A stretch of 8,160 nt of DNA from Chloroflexi bacterium RBG_16_64_32 (GTDB lineage: Bacteria > Chloroflexota > Dehalococcoidia > SM23-28-2 > RBG-16-64-32). The position numbers and the translations under genes are program-made. Where the stretch lies: NCBI GenBank assembly GCA_001795235.1, contig MGNZ01000045.1, positions 1-8,160 on the forward strand, given 5' to 3'. The notes beneath the pieces were generated by a model, which was not told the DNA's origin, searched no databases, and was given only the letters and a program-made list of their open reading frames with translations. Positions 1 to 6,306 of the stretch are shown here, piece by piece (the stretch's first letter is position 1; the number at the start of each line of letters is the position of its first letter).

Positions 1-2
1 TG

Positions 3-611
3 CGAAACTCGTTCCCGGCCATCCTCATCGCCATACCGATCATCTTCCAGCAGGAGATACGGCGCTTCCTGGAGCGAGTGGGGCGCACCGGCCGCTGGCC
101 GTGGCCGGGCCGCCAGCTCTACGAGGGGATCGTGGATATGGTGGCGGACTCCGCGCTGAGCCTGTCGGCGAACCGCCACGGGGCGATCATCGTCCTGGAG
201 CGGGAGGCCGGCCTGGAGGACTACATCGACTCCGGCGTGAAGCTGGACGCGGCGCCCTCCACTCACCTGCTGCAGGGGATCTTCTACCCCAGCTCCTCCC
301 TTCACGATGGCGCTCTCATCATGAGGGAGGATCGGGTGGCGGCGGCGGGTTGCACGCTACCGCTGTCTGACCGCAAGGACCGCGAGCTATCTGGCCTGCG
401 GCATCGCGCCGCCCTGGGCATCTCCGAGAGGACGGACGCGGTGGCCGTGGTCGTCTCGGAAGAGACCGGGGACATCTCGGTGGCGGCTACGGGAAGGATG
501 ATTTCGCGCCTGGACGGGCCTCGCTTGAGGGGCATACTGCGCAGCCTGCTCATCCCGGCGAGCGAGCTGGACCGGCCCACAAGGCGGCGCCTGCCGGGGC
601 GGAGTCGCTGA
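3..611 (+). CDS. cdaA: Diadenylate cyclase CdaA (DisA_N domain), 5' end outside the window
   Basis: Condenses two ATP into the second messenger c-di-AMP at the cytoplasmic face of the membrane. The reading frame is open from the left edge, so the first ATG at base 78 is internal. The 202 visible residues begin in the last hydrophobic segment (FPAILIAIPIIF, about 4-15) and a charged linker helix, then the full DisA_N catalytic domain. Both signature motifs are present: DGA at 102-104 (SLHDGALIM) and RHR at 133-135 (GLRHRAALGISE). B. subtilis CdaA has about 273 residues, so roughly 70 residues holding the other N-terminal membrane helices are missing to the left. The arginine-rich C-terminus (RPTRRRLPGRSR) is short and unremarkable. 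The next gene, 16 bases downstream, is the YbbR-domain partner that accompanies cdaA in many bacteria, which supports the call. DisA proper is unlikely because it would carry helix-hairpin-helix DNA-binding regions after this domain. Confidence 0.95.
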   Translation, partial: RNSFPAILIAIPIIFQQEIRRFLERVGRTGRWPWPGRQLYEGIVDMVADSALSLSANRHGAIIVLEREAGLEDYIDSGVKLDAAPSTHLLQGIFYPSSSLHDGALIMREDRVAAAGCTLPLSDRKDRELSGLRHRAALGISERTDAVAVVVSEETGDISVAATGRMISRLDGPRLRGILRSLLIPASELDRPTRRRLPGRSR

Positions 612-627
612 GGGCGGGCGAGGGACG

Positions 628-1896
628 ATGGAGCGGCTAAGACAGCTTCTTCGGGAGGCGCTGGGCTTCCTGCGCGAGCTGATGTGGCCCACGGCGTCGT
701 CAATTCGTAACAACATGGGCTTGGTGGCCCTTTCGGTGGTGCTGGGGTTCGCCCTGTGGATATTCGTTACAGACACGCAGAACCCCACCCGCTCCGGCGT
801 CCTACCCTTCGACCTGCCGGTGGAGGCGGTCAACGTGCCGGGAGACCTGGCCCTGGCCGGGTCGCCCGTCAACGTCCGAGTGCGAGTGGAGGTCGCCGAC
901 GACGCCTGGAATACGCTATCGGCGGCCGATTTTAAGGCCACGACGGACCTGGACGACCTCCAGGCGGGTACCTACGACCTCGCGGTGCGGGTGGAGCCGC
1001 TCACCGGCCGCGGGGGCTTAAGAGTCCTGCAGGCGATTCCGGACACAGTAGAGGTGGAGCTGAAGAGCCTGTTCAGCAAGTCCGTGGCCGTGTCCGTGAA
1101 CCTGGAAGGGTCGGCTCCCCCGGGCTACGAGACGAGCGTACCGCAGGTGGACGCGGAGTCGGTGCTGGTGACGGGGACGCAGGACAGGGTGACACTGGTG
1201 AACCAGGCGGTGGCCACGCTGGACCTCACCGGTCGCACCGAGGAGACGGCCCAGGCGCTACGCCTGGAACCCAGGGACTCACGAGGATTCCTGGTGGAAG
1301 GGGTATCGTTAGAGCCCGCATTCGTGAATGTATCGGTGGAGATAGCGCAGACGGAGTTCAGCCGCGCCCTGGTCGTCTCGCCGGCCGTCACCGGCTCGCC
1401 AGGCGCGGGGTACGACGTCGTCAGCGTGTCTGTGGAGCCCCCCGTGGCCACCGCGTTCGGGCCACCGTCCTTCGTCAGCGAAGCGGCGACTCTACGTACG
1501 CAACCGATCGACATAACGGGGGCGACGAAAGACATCGTCCGCACGGTTGCGCTGGACCTGCCGGTTGACGTGAGCGTCAGCGGAGGCACCAGCGTCACGG
1601 TGACAGTGCGGATCCAACCTGCCCAGGGGCGGCTCACGCTGGGAGTGACCGCGGTTGCCGTGGGATTGGGCCCGGAGTTCACCATGAGCGGCGCGTTGCC
1701 GGTGGTGGCGGTGGTACTTCTGGGAGAGCTGCCCACGCTGCAGGCGCTTCGTCCCAATGACATCGCGGCCACCCTCAACCTGTCAGGACTGGGTGCGGGT
1801 GCGCACGAGGTGACCGTGAGCGTTTCCGCCCCCGCCGATGCACTGGTGGCGTCCGTTTCTCCGGAAACGGTGACGATCACGCTGGAGCCGAGGTAA
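628..1896 (+). CDS. cdaR: YbbR-domain membrane protein, CdaA regulator (CdaR)
   Basis: Predicted membrane-anchored extracytoplasmic protein of 422 residues that in Firmicutes binds CdaA and modulates c-di-AMP synthesis. A short amphipathic N-terminus is followed by one membrane segment at about 30-47 (NMGLVALSVVLGFALWIFV). The rest is beta-rich and threonine/valine-rich and fits about four YbbR repeats (roughly 57-150, 152-243, 244-330 and 335-422). Each shows the family pattern of a DLSG-like turn (for example LDLTGRT near 199, LNLSGLG near 386) and ends on a Val-rich strand such as TVEVELK or VTITLEP. The ATG at 628 is preceded by a purine-rich GAGGG about 3 bases away, a little close but usable. 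The function rests on the adjacent cdaA and on fold pattern; YbbR sequences diverge strongly, and the repeat boundaries are estimates. Whether it activates or inhibits its cyclase cannot be read from sequence. Confidence 0.88.
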   Translation: MERLRQLLREALGFLRELMWPTASSIRNNMGLVALSVVLGFALWIFVTDTQNPTRSGVLPFDLPVEAVNVPGDLALAGSPVNVRVRVEVADDAWNTLSAADFKATTDLDDLQAGTYDLAVRVEPLTGRGGLRVLQAIPDTVEVELKSLFSKSVAVSVNLEGSAPPGYETSVPQVDAESVLVTGTQDRVTLVNQAVATLDLTGRTEETAQALRLEPRDSRGFLVEGVSLEPAFVNVSVEIAQTEFSRALVVSPAVTGSPGAGYDVVSVSVEPPVATAFGPPSFVSEAATLRTQPIDITGATKDIVRTVALDLPVDVSVSGGTSVTVTVRIQPAQGRLTLGVTAVAVGLGPEFTMSGALPVVAVVLLGELPTLQALRPNDIAATLNLSGLGAGAHEVTVSVSAPADALVASVSPETVTITLEPR

Positions 1897-1898
1897 GT

Positions 1899-3257
1899 GT
1901 GGCCCGCGCCAAGGCTCGTCCGTCTCCGGCCGCAGGCATTACCGGGAAGCCCGTCGTCGCCATCGTAGGGCGGGCAAACGTCGGCAAGTCGACCCTGTTC
2001 AACCGTTTTCTGGGCGGCCGCCCGGCCATAGTGGCGGACATGCCGGGGACGACCCGGGACCGCCTCTACGGGGAGGCGCAGCTCGGCCGGCTCTCGTTCG
2101 TCGTCATCGATACCGGCGGGCTCGAGCCGGCCGCGGAGGAGGGCTACCCAGCGCTGATTCGCCGTCAGGTTCAGATGGCGATCGAGGAGGCGGACGTGAC
2201 CCTGTTCTTGGTGGACAGCGTCTCCGGAATCACGCCCATAGACCAGGAGATCGCCCAGCTTCTGAGGCGGACGGACAAGCCCGTGCTCCTGGTGGCCAAC
2301 AAGGCGGACAATGACAGCCGCCGCGAGGCCGCCGCCGAGTTCTATGAGCTCGCCCTGGGCGAGCCCATCCCGCTGAGCGCCTACCACGTCATCGGCCTGG
2401 GCGATCTGCGAGAGAGGCTGGAGGAGCTGCTGCCCCCCGCGGAGCCGGAGGCAGCGGTCGACGTGCTGCGCCTGGCGATCGTGGGGCGGCCAAACGTCGG
2501 CAAGTCGGCGCTGGTCAACACGATCCTGGGCCAGGAGCGGGTGCTCGTGAGCCCGGAGCCCGGGACGACACGTGACGCCGTGGACACGCCGTTCGAATAC
2601 CAGGGGAAGCGGCTGGTGCTGATCGATACCGCGGGCATCCGCCGCCGCGGCCGGGTACAGCGCGGCATCGAGAAGTACAGCGTCATGCGGGCAGAGGAGG
2701 CTCTGGCGCGCGCCGACGCCGGCCTCCTGGTGTTGGACTCGCAGGAAGGGCTGGCGGCCCAGGACCTGCACATCGCTGGCTACGTGGCGGACGCGTACAA
2801 GGGGCTCATCGTCGTCGCCAACAAGTGGGACCTTCTGGACGACTCGCACGAAGACCGGGAACGTTTCGCCCGCAGAGTGCTAGCACGGTTACGGTTCGCA
2901 CCCTGGGCGCCGCTGGCGTTCGTCTCGGCAAAGACCGGCCTCAACATCGAGGGGCTGCTGGATCTGGCGCTGGAGGTGGGCGAGACCCGCCTCCAGCGGG
3001 TGCCCACATCGGAGCTGAACACGGCGGTGCAGCGGGCAGTAGCTAAGCACGGTCCACCGTCCAAGGGCCGACGCGCGCTTCGCATCCTGTACGTCACCCA
3101 GGCGGAGGTGAACCCCCCCACGTTCGTGTTTTTCGTGAGCGACGCCTCCCTTCTGCACTTCTCATACCACCGCTACCTGGAGAGCGCGATCCGCAAGGTA
3201 TTCGGGTTTGAGGGCACGGCGATCCGGCTCACCTTTCGCAGCAGGGGCGGCGACTGA
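1899..3257 (+). CDS. der: Ribosome-assembly GTPase Der (EngA)
   Basis: Double-GTPase protein needed for maturation of the 50S ribosomal subunit; cytoplasmic and ribosome-associated. At 452 residues it has normal family length. First G domain: P-loop GRANVGKST (24-32), PGTTRD (49-54), DTGG (71-74), NKAD (134-137). Second G domain: GRPNVGKSA (196-204), PGTTRD (221-226), DTAG (243-246), NKWD (308-311), SAK (343-345). A C-terminal KH-like domain occupies about 360-452. All nucleotide-binding motifs look intact. The start is GTG at 1899, chosen because GAGG lies 5 bases upstream and only two bases separate it from the cdaR stop; about 18 residues then precede the first beta strand. The spacing suggests translational coupling to cdaR. 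The stop overlaps the plsY start by one base. Confidence 0.98.
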   Translation: MARAKARPSPAAGITGKPVVAIVGRANVGKSTLFNRFLGGRPAIVADMPGTTRDRLYGEAQLGRLSFVVIDTGGLEPAAEEGYPALIRRQVQMAIEEADVTLFLVDSVSGITPIDQEIAQLLRRTDKPVLLVANKADNDSRREAAAEFYELALGEPIPLSAYHVIGLGDLRERLEELLPPAEPEAAVDVLRLAIVGRPNVGKSALVNTILGQERVLVSPEPGTTRDAVDTPFEYQGKRLVLIDTAGIRRRGRVQRGIEKYSVMRAEEALARADAGLLVLDSQEGLAAQDLHIAGYVADAYKGLIVVANKWDLLDDSHEDRERFARRVLARLRFAPWAPLAFVSAKTGLNIEGLLDLALEVGETRLQRVPTSELNTAVQRAVAKHGPPSKGRRALRILYVTQAEVNPPTFVFFVSDASLLHFSYHRYLESAIRKVFGFEGTAIRLTFRSRGGD

Positions 3258-3904
3258 TGCTGCTGGAGTTCGCGGCCGTCATCGCCATTTCGTATCTCGT
3301 CGGATCGGTCCCCTCCGGATACATCGCCGGGCGAGTCCTCAAGGGGATCGACGTTCGCGACTACGGCAGCGGCGCCACCGGCGCCACCAACGTCATGCGG
3401 ACGCTGGGCAAAGGGCCATTCCTGGCAGTGTTGCTGGCCGACGCGCTGAAGGGCTACACACCGGTGCTCGTCACCTGGTTCGTATTTGAATCGCACGACC
3501 TCCAGGTCGCTTCCGGCCTAGCCGCGGTCCTGGGCCACGACTTCCCGCTGTATATCGGCTTCCGTGGGGGCCGCGGCGTTGCCACCTCATTCGGGGTCTA
3601 CGCGGCGCTGGCCTTCCCCGTCAGCCTCGGCGTGGTGGCTGTGGGGGTGTTCATCGTGCTGGCCTTCCGCTACATGTCTCTGATGTCGATAGTCACGGTG
3701 CCGCTGGGCGCCCTGGTGCTGCTGCTGCTGGCGGTGTTCGAAGGGGGAGACCACTACACGTACACGAAAGCCGTGTTCGGCGCCTTCGCGACGGCCCTGG
3801 TGCTCATCCGACACGCGGGGAACATACGCCGCCTGATCATGGGGACCGAGCCGAAGGTTGGCGGGGGCGGCGGCCGGCGGGAAGCGGCCCCATCGGGCGG
3901 CTGA
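3257..3904 (+). CDS. plsY: Acyl-phosphate:glycerol-3-phosphate acyltransferase PlsY
   Basis: Integral membrane enzyme that moves the acyl group from acyl-phosphate to sn-glycerol-3-phosphate, giving lysophosphatidic acid, the first committed step of phospholipid synthesis in bacteria that lack PlsB. The three cytoplasmic PlsY motifs are visible: GSVPSGYIAGR (16-26), DYGSGATGATNVMRTLGKG (35-53) and GHDFPLYIGFRGGRGVAT (93-110). Several hydrophobic segments lie between them, and the typical ending HAGNIRRLIMGTEPKVG (186-202) is present. A glycine-rich tail of about 13 residues brings the length to 215 against about 200 usually. In motif 2 the common Asn of GSGN is Ala. The ATG at 3257 overlaps the der TGA by one base (TGATG), implying translational coupling. 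It would work with PlsX and PlsC, neither of which is in the window. Confidence 0.95.
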   Translation: MLLEFAAVIAISYLVGSVPSGYIAGRVLKGIDVRDYGSGATGATNVMRTLGKGPFLAVLLADALKGYTPVLVTWFVFESHDLQVASGLAAVLGHDFPLYIGFRGGRGVATSFGVYAALAFPVSLGVVAVGVFIVLAFRYMSLMSIVTVPLGALVLLLLAVFEGGDHYTYTKAVFGAFATALVLIRHAGNIRRLIMGTEPKVGGGGGRREAAPSGG

Positions 3905-3928
3905 CGGGCAAACTCCTTTCCGGCGTTG

Positions 3929-3934
3929 TAGAAT
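3929..3934 (+). promoter_or_regulatory. Possible -10 element upstream of the HEAT-repeat gene
   Basis: TAGAAT differs from the TATAAT consensus at one position and lies in the 66-base gap between plsY and the HEAT-repeat gene, the only sizeable gap in the plus-strand run. No good -35 is seen: CGGGCA at 3905-3910, with an 18-base spacer, matches TTGACA at only three positions. An AT-rich hexamer can occur by chance, so this is a weak candidate for an internal promoter. Confidence 0.28.
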
Positions 3935-3959
3935 AGCTTGTGGGAGCCTGCGCGCTCGC

Positions 3960-3964
3960 AGAGG
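3960..3964 (+). promoter_or_regulatory. Ribosome binding site that fixes the HEAT gene start
   Basis: AGAGG lies 6 bases before the ATG at 3971. It supports that ATG over the in-frame TTG at 3938, which has no comparable site and would overlap the candidate promoter region. Confidence 0.55.
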
Positions 3965-3970
3965 CCACGC

Positions 3971-4894
3971 ATGGAGTTTTCAGACTATCTTCGCGATCTG
4001 GCGGACCCGGCCACGCATCTCAGCGTCGCCGGCCTTCAGCAACTCCATGATCTCAACCGCGAGCAGGTTGAGACGTTCCGCTCCGCGTGGCCCCAGATCC
4101 CTGCTGAGCGGAGACGGCAGGTGGTTCGCCGGCTGATTGAGCTGGCGGAGGACAGCGTGGACCTCAATTTCGACGCTGTGTTCTTCGTCGCCCTGGGAGA
4201 CGAAGACGCGGCCGTCCGGTGTGATGCGGTGCGCGGATTCTGGGAGTACGAACGGCAAGACCTCATCGGCCCGCTGTTGCGCCTGCTGGAGACAGACGAG
4301 GAGCCGGAGGTACGGGCGGAGGCCGCCCTCTCCCTCGGTCGCTTCGTCCTGCTGCGGGAGTTCGGTAGTCTGCGGGAGCAACACTTCCAACAGGTTGAGC
4401 TAGGCCTGCGGCGGACGATAGAGGATGACTTGGAGGAGGACGAGGTGCGGGCAAGAGCGCTTGAGTCTATCGCGGCGTCGGGGCGACCGTGGGTGCAGGA
4501 GGCTATCCTCGCGGCCTACCAGAGCGAGGCGCCCCGCGTGGTAGTCAGCGCCCTCCATGCGATGGGCCGAAGCTGTCAGCCACGGTGGCTGCCCGTGCTG
4601 ACACAGGAGCTCACCAATGACGACCCCGAGATCCGCTACGAGGCCGCCCTGGCCCTGGGCTCGCTGGCCGACCGGACGGCGGTGTCCCACCTGGCTGCTC
4701 TCCTCGACGACCCAGACCTGGAGGTGAAGCAGGCGGCGATCGCCGCCCTCGGACAGATCGGCGGCGGGGAGGCGAAATCGATGCTACGCTCGGTGATCAA
4801 GGACTCCTCGACCAGCGTTCGAGAGGCCGCGAGCGCTGCCCTGGCGGAGGCTGACTTCGCCGAAGACCCGCTTTCCGTGGAGTATCGGGTGTAG
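3971..4894 (+). CDS. HEAT-repeat (PBS-lyase-type) alpha-solenoid protein, function unknown
   Basis: Soluble protein of 307 residues, acidic and helical, with no signal peptide or membrane segment. The body is made of HEAT-like repeats of about 31 residues with the usual pattern (D-P-x-V-R-x-x-A-A-x-A-L-G-x-[IL]). The clearest are at about 76-106 (GDEDAAVRCDAVRGFWEY), 108-140 (DEEPEVRAEAALSLGRF), 217-248 (DDPEIRYEAALALGSLAD), 248-278 (DPDLEVKQAAIAALGQIG) and 279-295 (STSVREAASAALAEAD). Such solenoids act as binding scaffolds; no catalytic residues can be identified. A role as a phycobilin lyase is not supported, since nothing else points to phycobiliproteins. The ATG at 3971 is preferred to the upstream TTG at 3938. 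The stop overlaps the start of the Nudix gene by one base (TAGTG), so the two products are probably made together. The binding partner is unknown. Confidence 0.85.
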   Translation: MEFSDYLRDLADPATHLSVAGLQQLHDLNREQVETFRSAWPQIPAERRRQVVRRLIELAEDSVDLNFDAVFFVALGDEDAAVRCDAVRGFWEYERQDLIGPLLRLLETDEEPEVRAEAALSLGRFVLLREFGSLREQHFQQVELGLRRTIEDDLEEDEVRARALESIAASGRPWVQEAILAAYQSEAPRVVVSALHAMGRSCQPRWLPVLTQELTNDDPEIRYEAALALGSLADRTAVSHLAALLDDPDLEVKQAAIAALGQIGGGEAKSMLRSVIKDSSTSVREAASAALAEADFAEDPLSVEYRV

Positions 4895-5343
4895 TGAGCG
4901 CACAGAAATCGCACAAGATGCCGGTAGAGCGGGCCATCTCCGCTGGCGGCGTCGTCCTGAGGGAAGGGGCAACCGGCCCCGAGGTCGTGATCTGCGGCCG
5001 CCAGTCCGACGGGGTGTGGGGACTTCCCAAGGGCACGCTTGACGAAGGCGAATCGCTGGAGATGGCTGCCGTACGCGAGGTGAGCGAAGAGACCGGCCTG
5101 AAGGTGGAGATCGTGAAGAAGATCGGCGTCATCGAGTACTGGTTCACCGGCGACGGCGTGCGTTACCACAAGTGGGTTCACCACTACCTGATGCGCGCCA
5201 CCGGCGGCAGCATCGCCGACCATGATTTGGAGCATGACCGGGTGGAGTGGGCGCCCATCGATGAAGCGCTGAATACGCTGACCTTCAACAACGACAAGAA
5301 CATCGTGCGGCAGGCAATGTCGGAGGTGACGGACGCACCGTGA
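4894..5343 (+). CDS. Nudix hydrolase, MutT/Ap4A-type
   Basis: Small cytoplasmic pyrophosphohydrolase of 149 residues that cleaves a nucleoside diphosphate linked to another moiety, using a divalent metal. A complete Nudix box (G-x5-E-x7-R-E-U-x-E-E-x-G-U) runs from G47 to L69: GTLDEGE, SLEMAAV, REVSEETGL. It is preceded by the usual strand pair (ISAGGVVLRE) and by VWGLPKG, as in Ap4A and diphosphoinositol-phosphate hydrolases. The substrate cannot be fixed from sequence. The GTG at 4894 overlaps the upstream TAG, with GGAG 11 bases before it (rather far); an ATG at 4918 would give a protein eight residues shorter and is a real alternative. The gene overlaps the following acetyltransferase by four bases. 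Confidence 0.92.
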   Translation: MSAQKSHKMPVERAISAGGVVLREGATGPEVVICGRQSDGVWGLPKGTLDEGESLEMAAVREVSEETGLKVEIVKKIGVIEYWFTGDGVRYHKWVHHYLMRATGGSIADHDLEHDRVEWAPIDEALNTLTFNNDKNIVRQAMSEVTDAP

Positions 5344-5906
5344 GCAGCTTCCCGCACGACGACGTTATCGCCCGCGGCCGAAAGACGGTGGTGCGCCGCA
5401 AGCGGATGGCCGACGCCGCCGACGAGTACGCCTGGCGCAGCGACGTGGAGCTGGCCCGGTTCGATGCGTCCACCCCAGTTCGCGTCCCCTTCGAAGACTA
5501 CCAGCGCAACTGGTGTTTCGACATCCGTTTCACCGACACAGCAGGGCGCTCCTTCGCCGTGGAGGATGAGACCGGACAGCACATCGGCAACATCATGTAC
5601 TACAACCGCAACGCCGCCCGCCGCGAAGCCGAGCTTGGCATCAGTATCGGCAGGCGGGACTGCTGGGCTCAGGGGTACGGCACGGACGCCGTTGCCGCTC
5701 TGGTGGCCCAGCTATTCCGCACGACCGACCTGCAGCGCCTCTACCTGCACACCCTGGACTGGAACACGCGCGCCCACCGCTCGTTCCGGAAGGCGGGATT
5801 CGCGGACTGCGGCAGCACGTGGCGCCACGGACACACGTTCATCACGATGGAGGTGCGCCGCCAGTGGGTGACGTCGGAGGTGTCCGCGGGGAGCGTGCCC
5901 GCCTGA
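5340..5906 (+). CDS. GNAT-family N-acetyltransferase, RimJ/RimL-like
   Basis: Predicted cytoplasmic acetyl-CoA-dependent N-acyltransferase of 188 residues. The conserved core is ELGISIGRRDCWAQGYGTDA (98-117), where Q111-G-Y-G-T forms the pyrophosphate-binding loop for acetyl-CoA. It is followed by the strand and helix LQRLYLHTLDWNTRAHRSFR (131-150) with the usual Asn (N142) and KAGF (151-154), a pattern typical of the Acetyltransf_3 subgroup that modifies ribosomal-protein N-termini, amino acids or antibiotics. The acceptor is unknown. The N-terminal 40 residues are charged (RGRKTVVRRKR) and less family-like. The GTG at 5340 gives a GTGA overlap with the Nudix stop, a classic coupled junction. 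It is the last plus-strand gene before a repeat-filled gap. An aminoglycoside-type resistance role is possible in this family, but nothing here favours it. Confidence 0.88.
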   Translation: MSSFPHDDVIARGRKTVVRRKRMADAADEYAWRSDVELARFDASTPVRVPFEDYQRNWCFDIRFTDTAGRSFAVEDETGQHIGNIMYYNRNAARREAELGISIGRRDCWAQGYGTDAVAALVAQLFRTTDLQRLYLHTLDWNTRAHRSFRKAGFADCGSTWRHGHTFITMEVRRQWVTSEVSAGSVPA

Positions 5907-5912
5907 AGTTGT

Positions 5913-5980
5913 GGGCGACCTGAAGGTCGCCCCTACGTGTGGCTAGGCTTGCGGTTTGGGGGCAGGCCGGCCGGGTAGGT
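5913..5980. repeat. Hairpin plus SDR-tail repeat, copy 1
   Basis: Begins with a perfect 8-base stem and TGAA loop, GGGCGACCTGAAGGTCGCCC (5913-5932), followed by CCTACG, then ten bases absent from copy 2 (5938-5947), then a stretch that matches copy 2 with few mismatches up to GGCCGGCCGGGTAGGT (5965-5980). Similarity stops at 5980. The partner copy is at 6249-6306. The hairpin alone resembles dispersed intergenic palindromes seen in many environmental genomes; its attachment to a coding-like tail is the odd part. Confidence 0.8.
5943..5980 (-). pseudogene. Probable remnant of an SDR gene 3' end
   Basis: Read on the minus strand from 5978 to 5943, this encodes LPGRPAPKPQA followed by TAG. The intact SDR gene at 6269-7228 ends LPGRPAPQPQA then TAG, and the second SDR ends in the related VPGRTQPEPQA. 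Eleven residues with one difference, in frame and closing with the same stop codon, suggest the leftover 3' tip of a third SDR copy or a duplicated gene end. The match does not extend further upstream, so there is no gene here. A selected nucleotide repeat that happens to encode a tail is the alternative. Confidence 0.5.
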
Positions 5981-6063
5981 GCATTACACGTCACGGTTGA
6001 CCCCGCGCTACGCTCGGAGTAGCACCGTAGCTCAACGCGTGATTCTGAGCCCTTCGCTCTGTC

Positions 6064-6092
6064 ATTCTGATCCGCCTCAGGCGGAGAAGAAT
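6064..6092. repeat. REP-like imperfect palindrome
   Basis: Outer arms ATTCT (6064-6068) and AGAAT (6088-6092) enclose an inner perfect stem CCGCC-TCA-GGCGG (6072-6084). With its flanks it reads GTCATTCTGA ... GAAGAATCT. This resembles the dispersed GTCATTCTGAGCGAAGCGAAGAATC-type intergenic repeats found in several bacterial phyla, with a different centre. A related half (GTGATTCTGAG) lies at 6040-6050. No transposase of the RAYT type is present in the window. Confidence 0.6.
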
Positions 6093-6097
6093 CTAGG

Positions 6098-6193
6098 CCC
6101 CGCTCAGGCAAACGTCCGCAGGGATAAACTCCGCGAAGAATCTGCAACCCCGCTCAGGCAAACGTCCGTAGGCATAGACTCCGCGAAGAATCT
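6098..6193. repeat. Two tandem repeat units, 50-base period
   Basis: Unit 1 (6098-6143) and unit 2 (6148-6193) begin CCCCGCTCAGGCAAACGTCC and end ACTCCGCGAAGAATCT. They match at 43 of 46 positions and are separated by four unrelated bases. Both end with the GAAGAATCT that also closes the palindrome just upstream (6086-6094), so three GAAGAATCT sites occur at intervals of 49 and 50 bases. Two units, with no spacer of CRISPR size, rule out a CRISPR array. Confidence 0.85.
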
Positions 6194-6248
6194 CGTCTAC
6201 TCCGCCACCAGGATGAAAGTACCCGTGGACCGGGAGCTAGGCCGAAGC

Positions 6249-6306
6249 GGGCGACCTGAAGGTCGCCCCTACGCTTGCGGTTGAGGAGCAGGCCGGCCGG
6301 GTAGGT
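6249..6306. repeat. Hairpin plus SDR-tail repeat, copy 2
   Basis: The same perfect hairpin GGGCGACCTGAAGGTCGCCC (6249-6268) is joined directly to CCTACG and then to the last codons of the SDR gene. It matches 5913-5980 except for a ten-base segment missing here and a few substitutions. Bases 6269-6306 are coding, and the SDR stop codon lies at the boundary with the hairpin. Confidence 0.8.

Larger units (their letters stand above)
5907..6268. other. Intergenic gap between convergent genes, filled with repeats
   Basis: This 362-base stretch has no convincing gene. It separates the plus-strand GNAT gene from the minus-strand SDR gene and is mostly repeat DNA: a hairpin element at each end, a REP-like palindrome, and two tandem units with a 50-base period (entered separately). 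The stretches 5985-6040 and 6194-6240 show nothing I recognise. No T-rich tract follows any hairpin, so no standard intrinsic terminator can be assigned, although the hairpins may still limit read-through from both sides. Open frames crossing the gap are rich in repeat-encoded residues and resemble no family I know. Confidence 0.75.

Noticed and set aside
78..80. GTG at 78 as the start of the diadenylate cyclase gene
   Set aside because: The frame is open to the window edge and the upstream codons encode a membrane segment and linker typical of CdaA, so 78 is internal.
1125..2849. Long open frame of 574 codons on the minus strand
   Set aside because: It lies opposite the well-supported cdaR and der genes, has low-complexity Ser/Thr/Arg-rich translation and no recognisable domain; a GC-rich shadow frame.
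3938..3970. TTG start at 3938 giving an 11-residue extension of the HEAT protein
   Set aside because: There is no ribosome binding site before it, and the ATG at 3971 has AGAGG at good spacing; the extension is not HEAT-like.
5913..5932. Rho-independent terminator after the GNAT gene
   Set aside because: The stem is strong but is followed by CCTACGTGTGG, with no T-run on either strand, and the same hairpin recurs as a repeat.
5842..6147. Minus-strand open frame of 101 codons at the GNAT 3' end and repeats
   Set aside because: It mixes repeat DNA with the antisense of the GNAT gene and is in a different frame from the SDR-tail remnant.
6098..6193. Possible short CRISPR array
   Set aside because: There are only two units, 46 bases long and four bases apart, with no spacer-sized unique sequence and no cas genes.
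5979..6284. Plus-strand open frame of 101 codons in the intergenic gap
   Set aside because: It is made almost entirely of the tandem and hairpin repeats, lacks a ribosome binding site and runs into the converging SDR gene.
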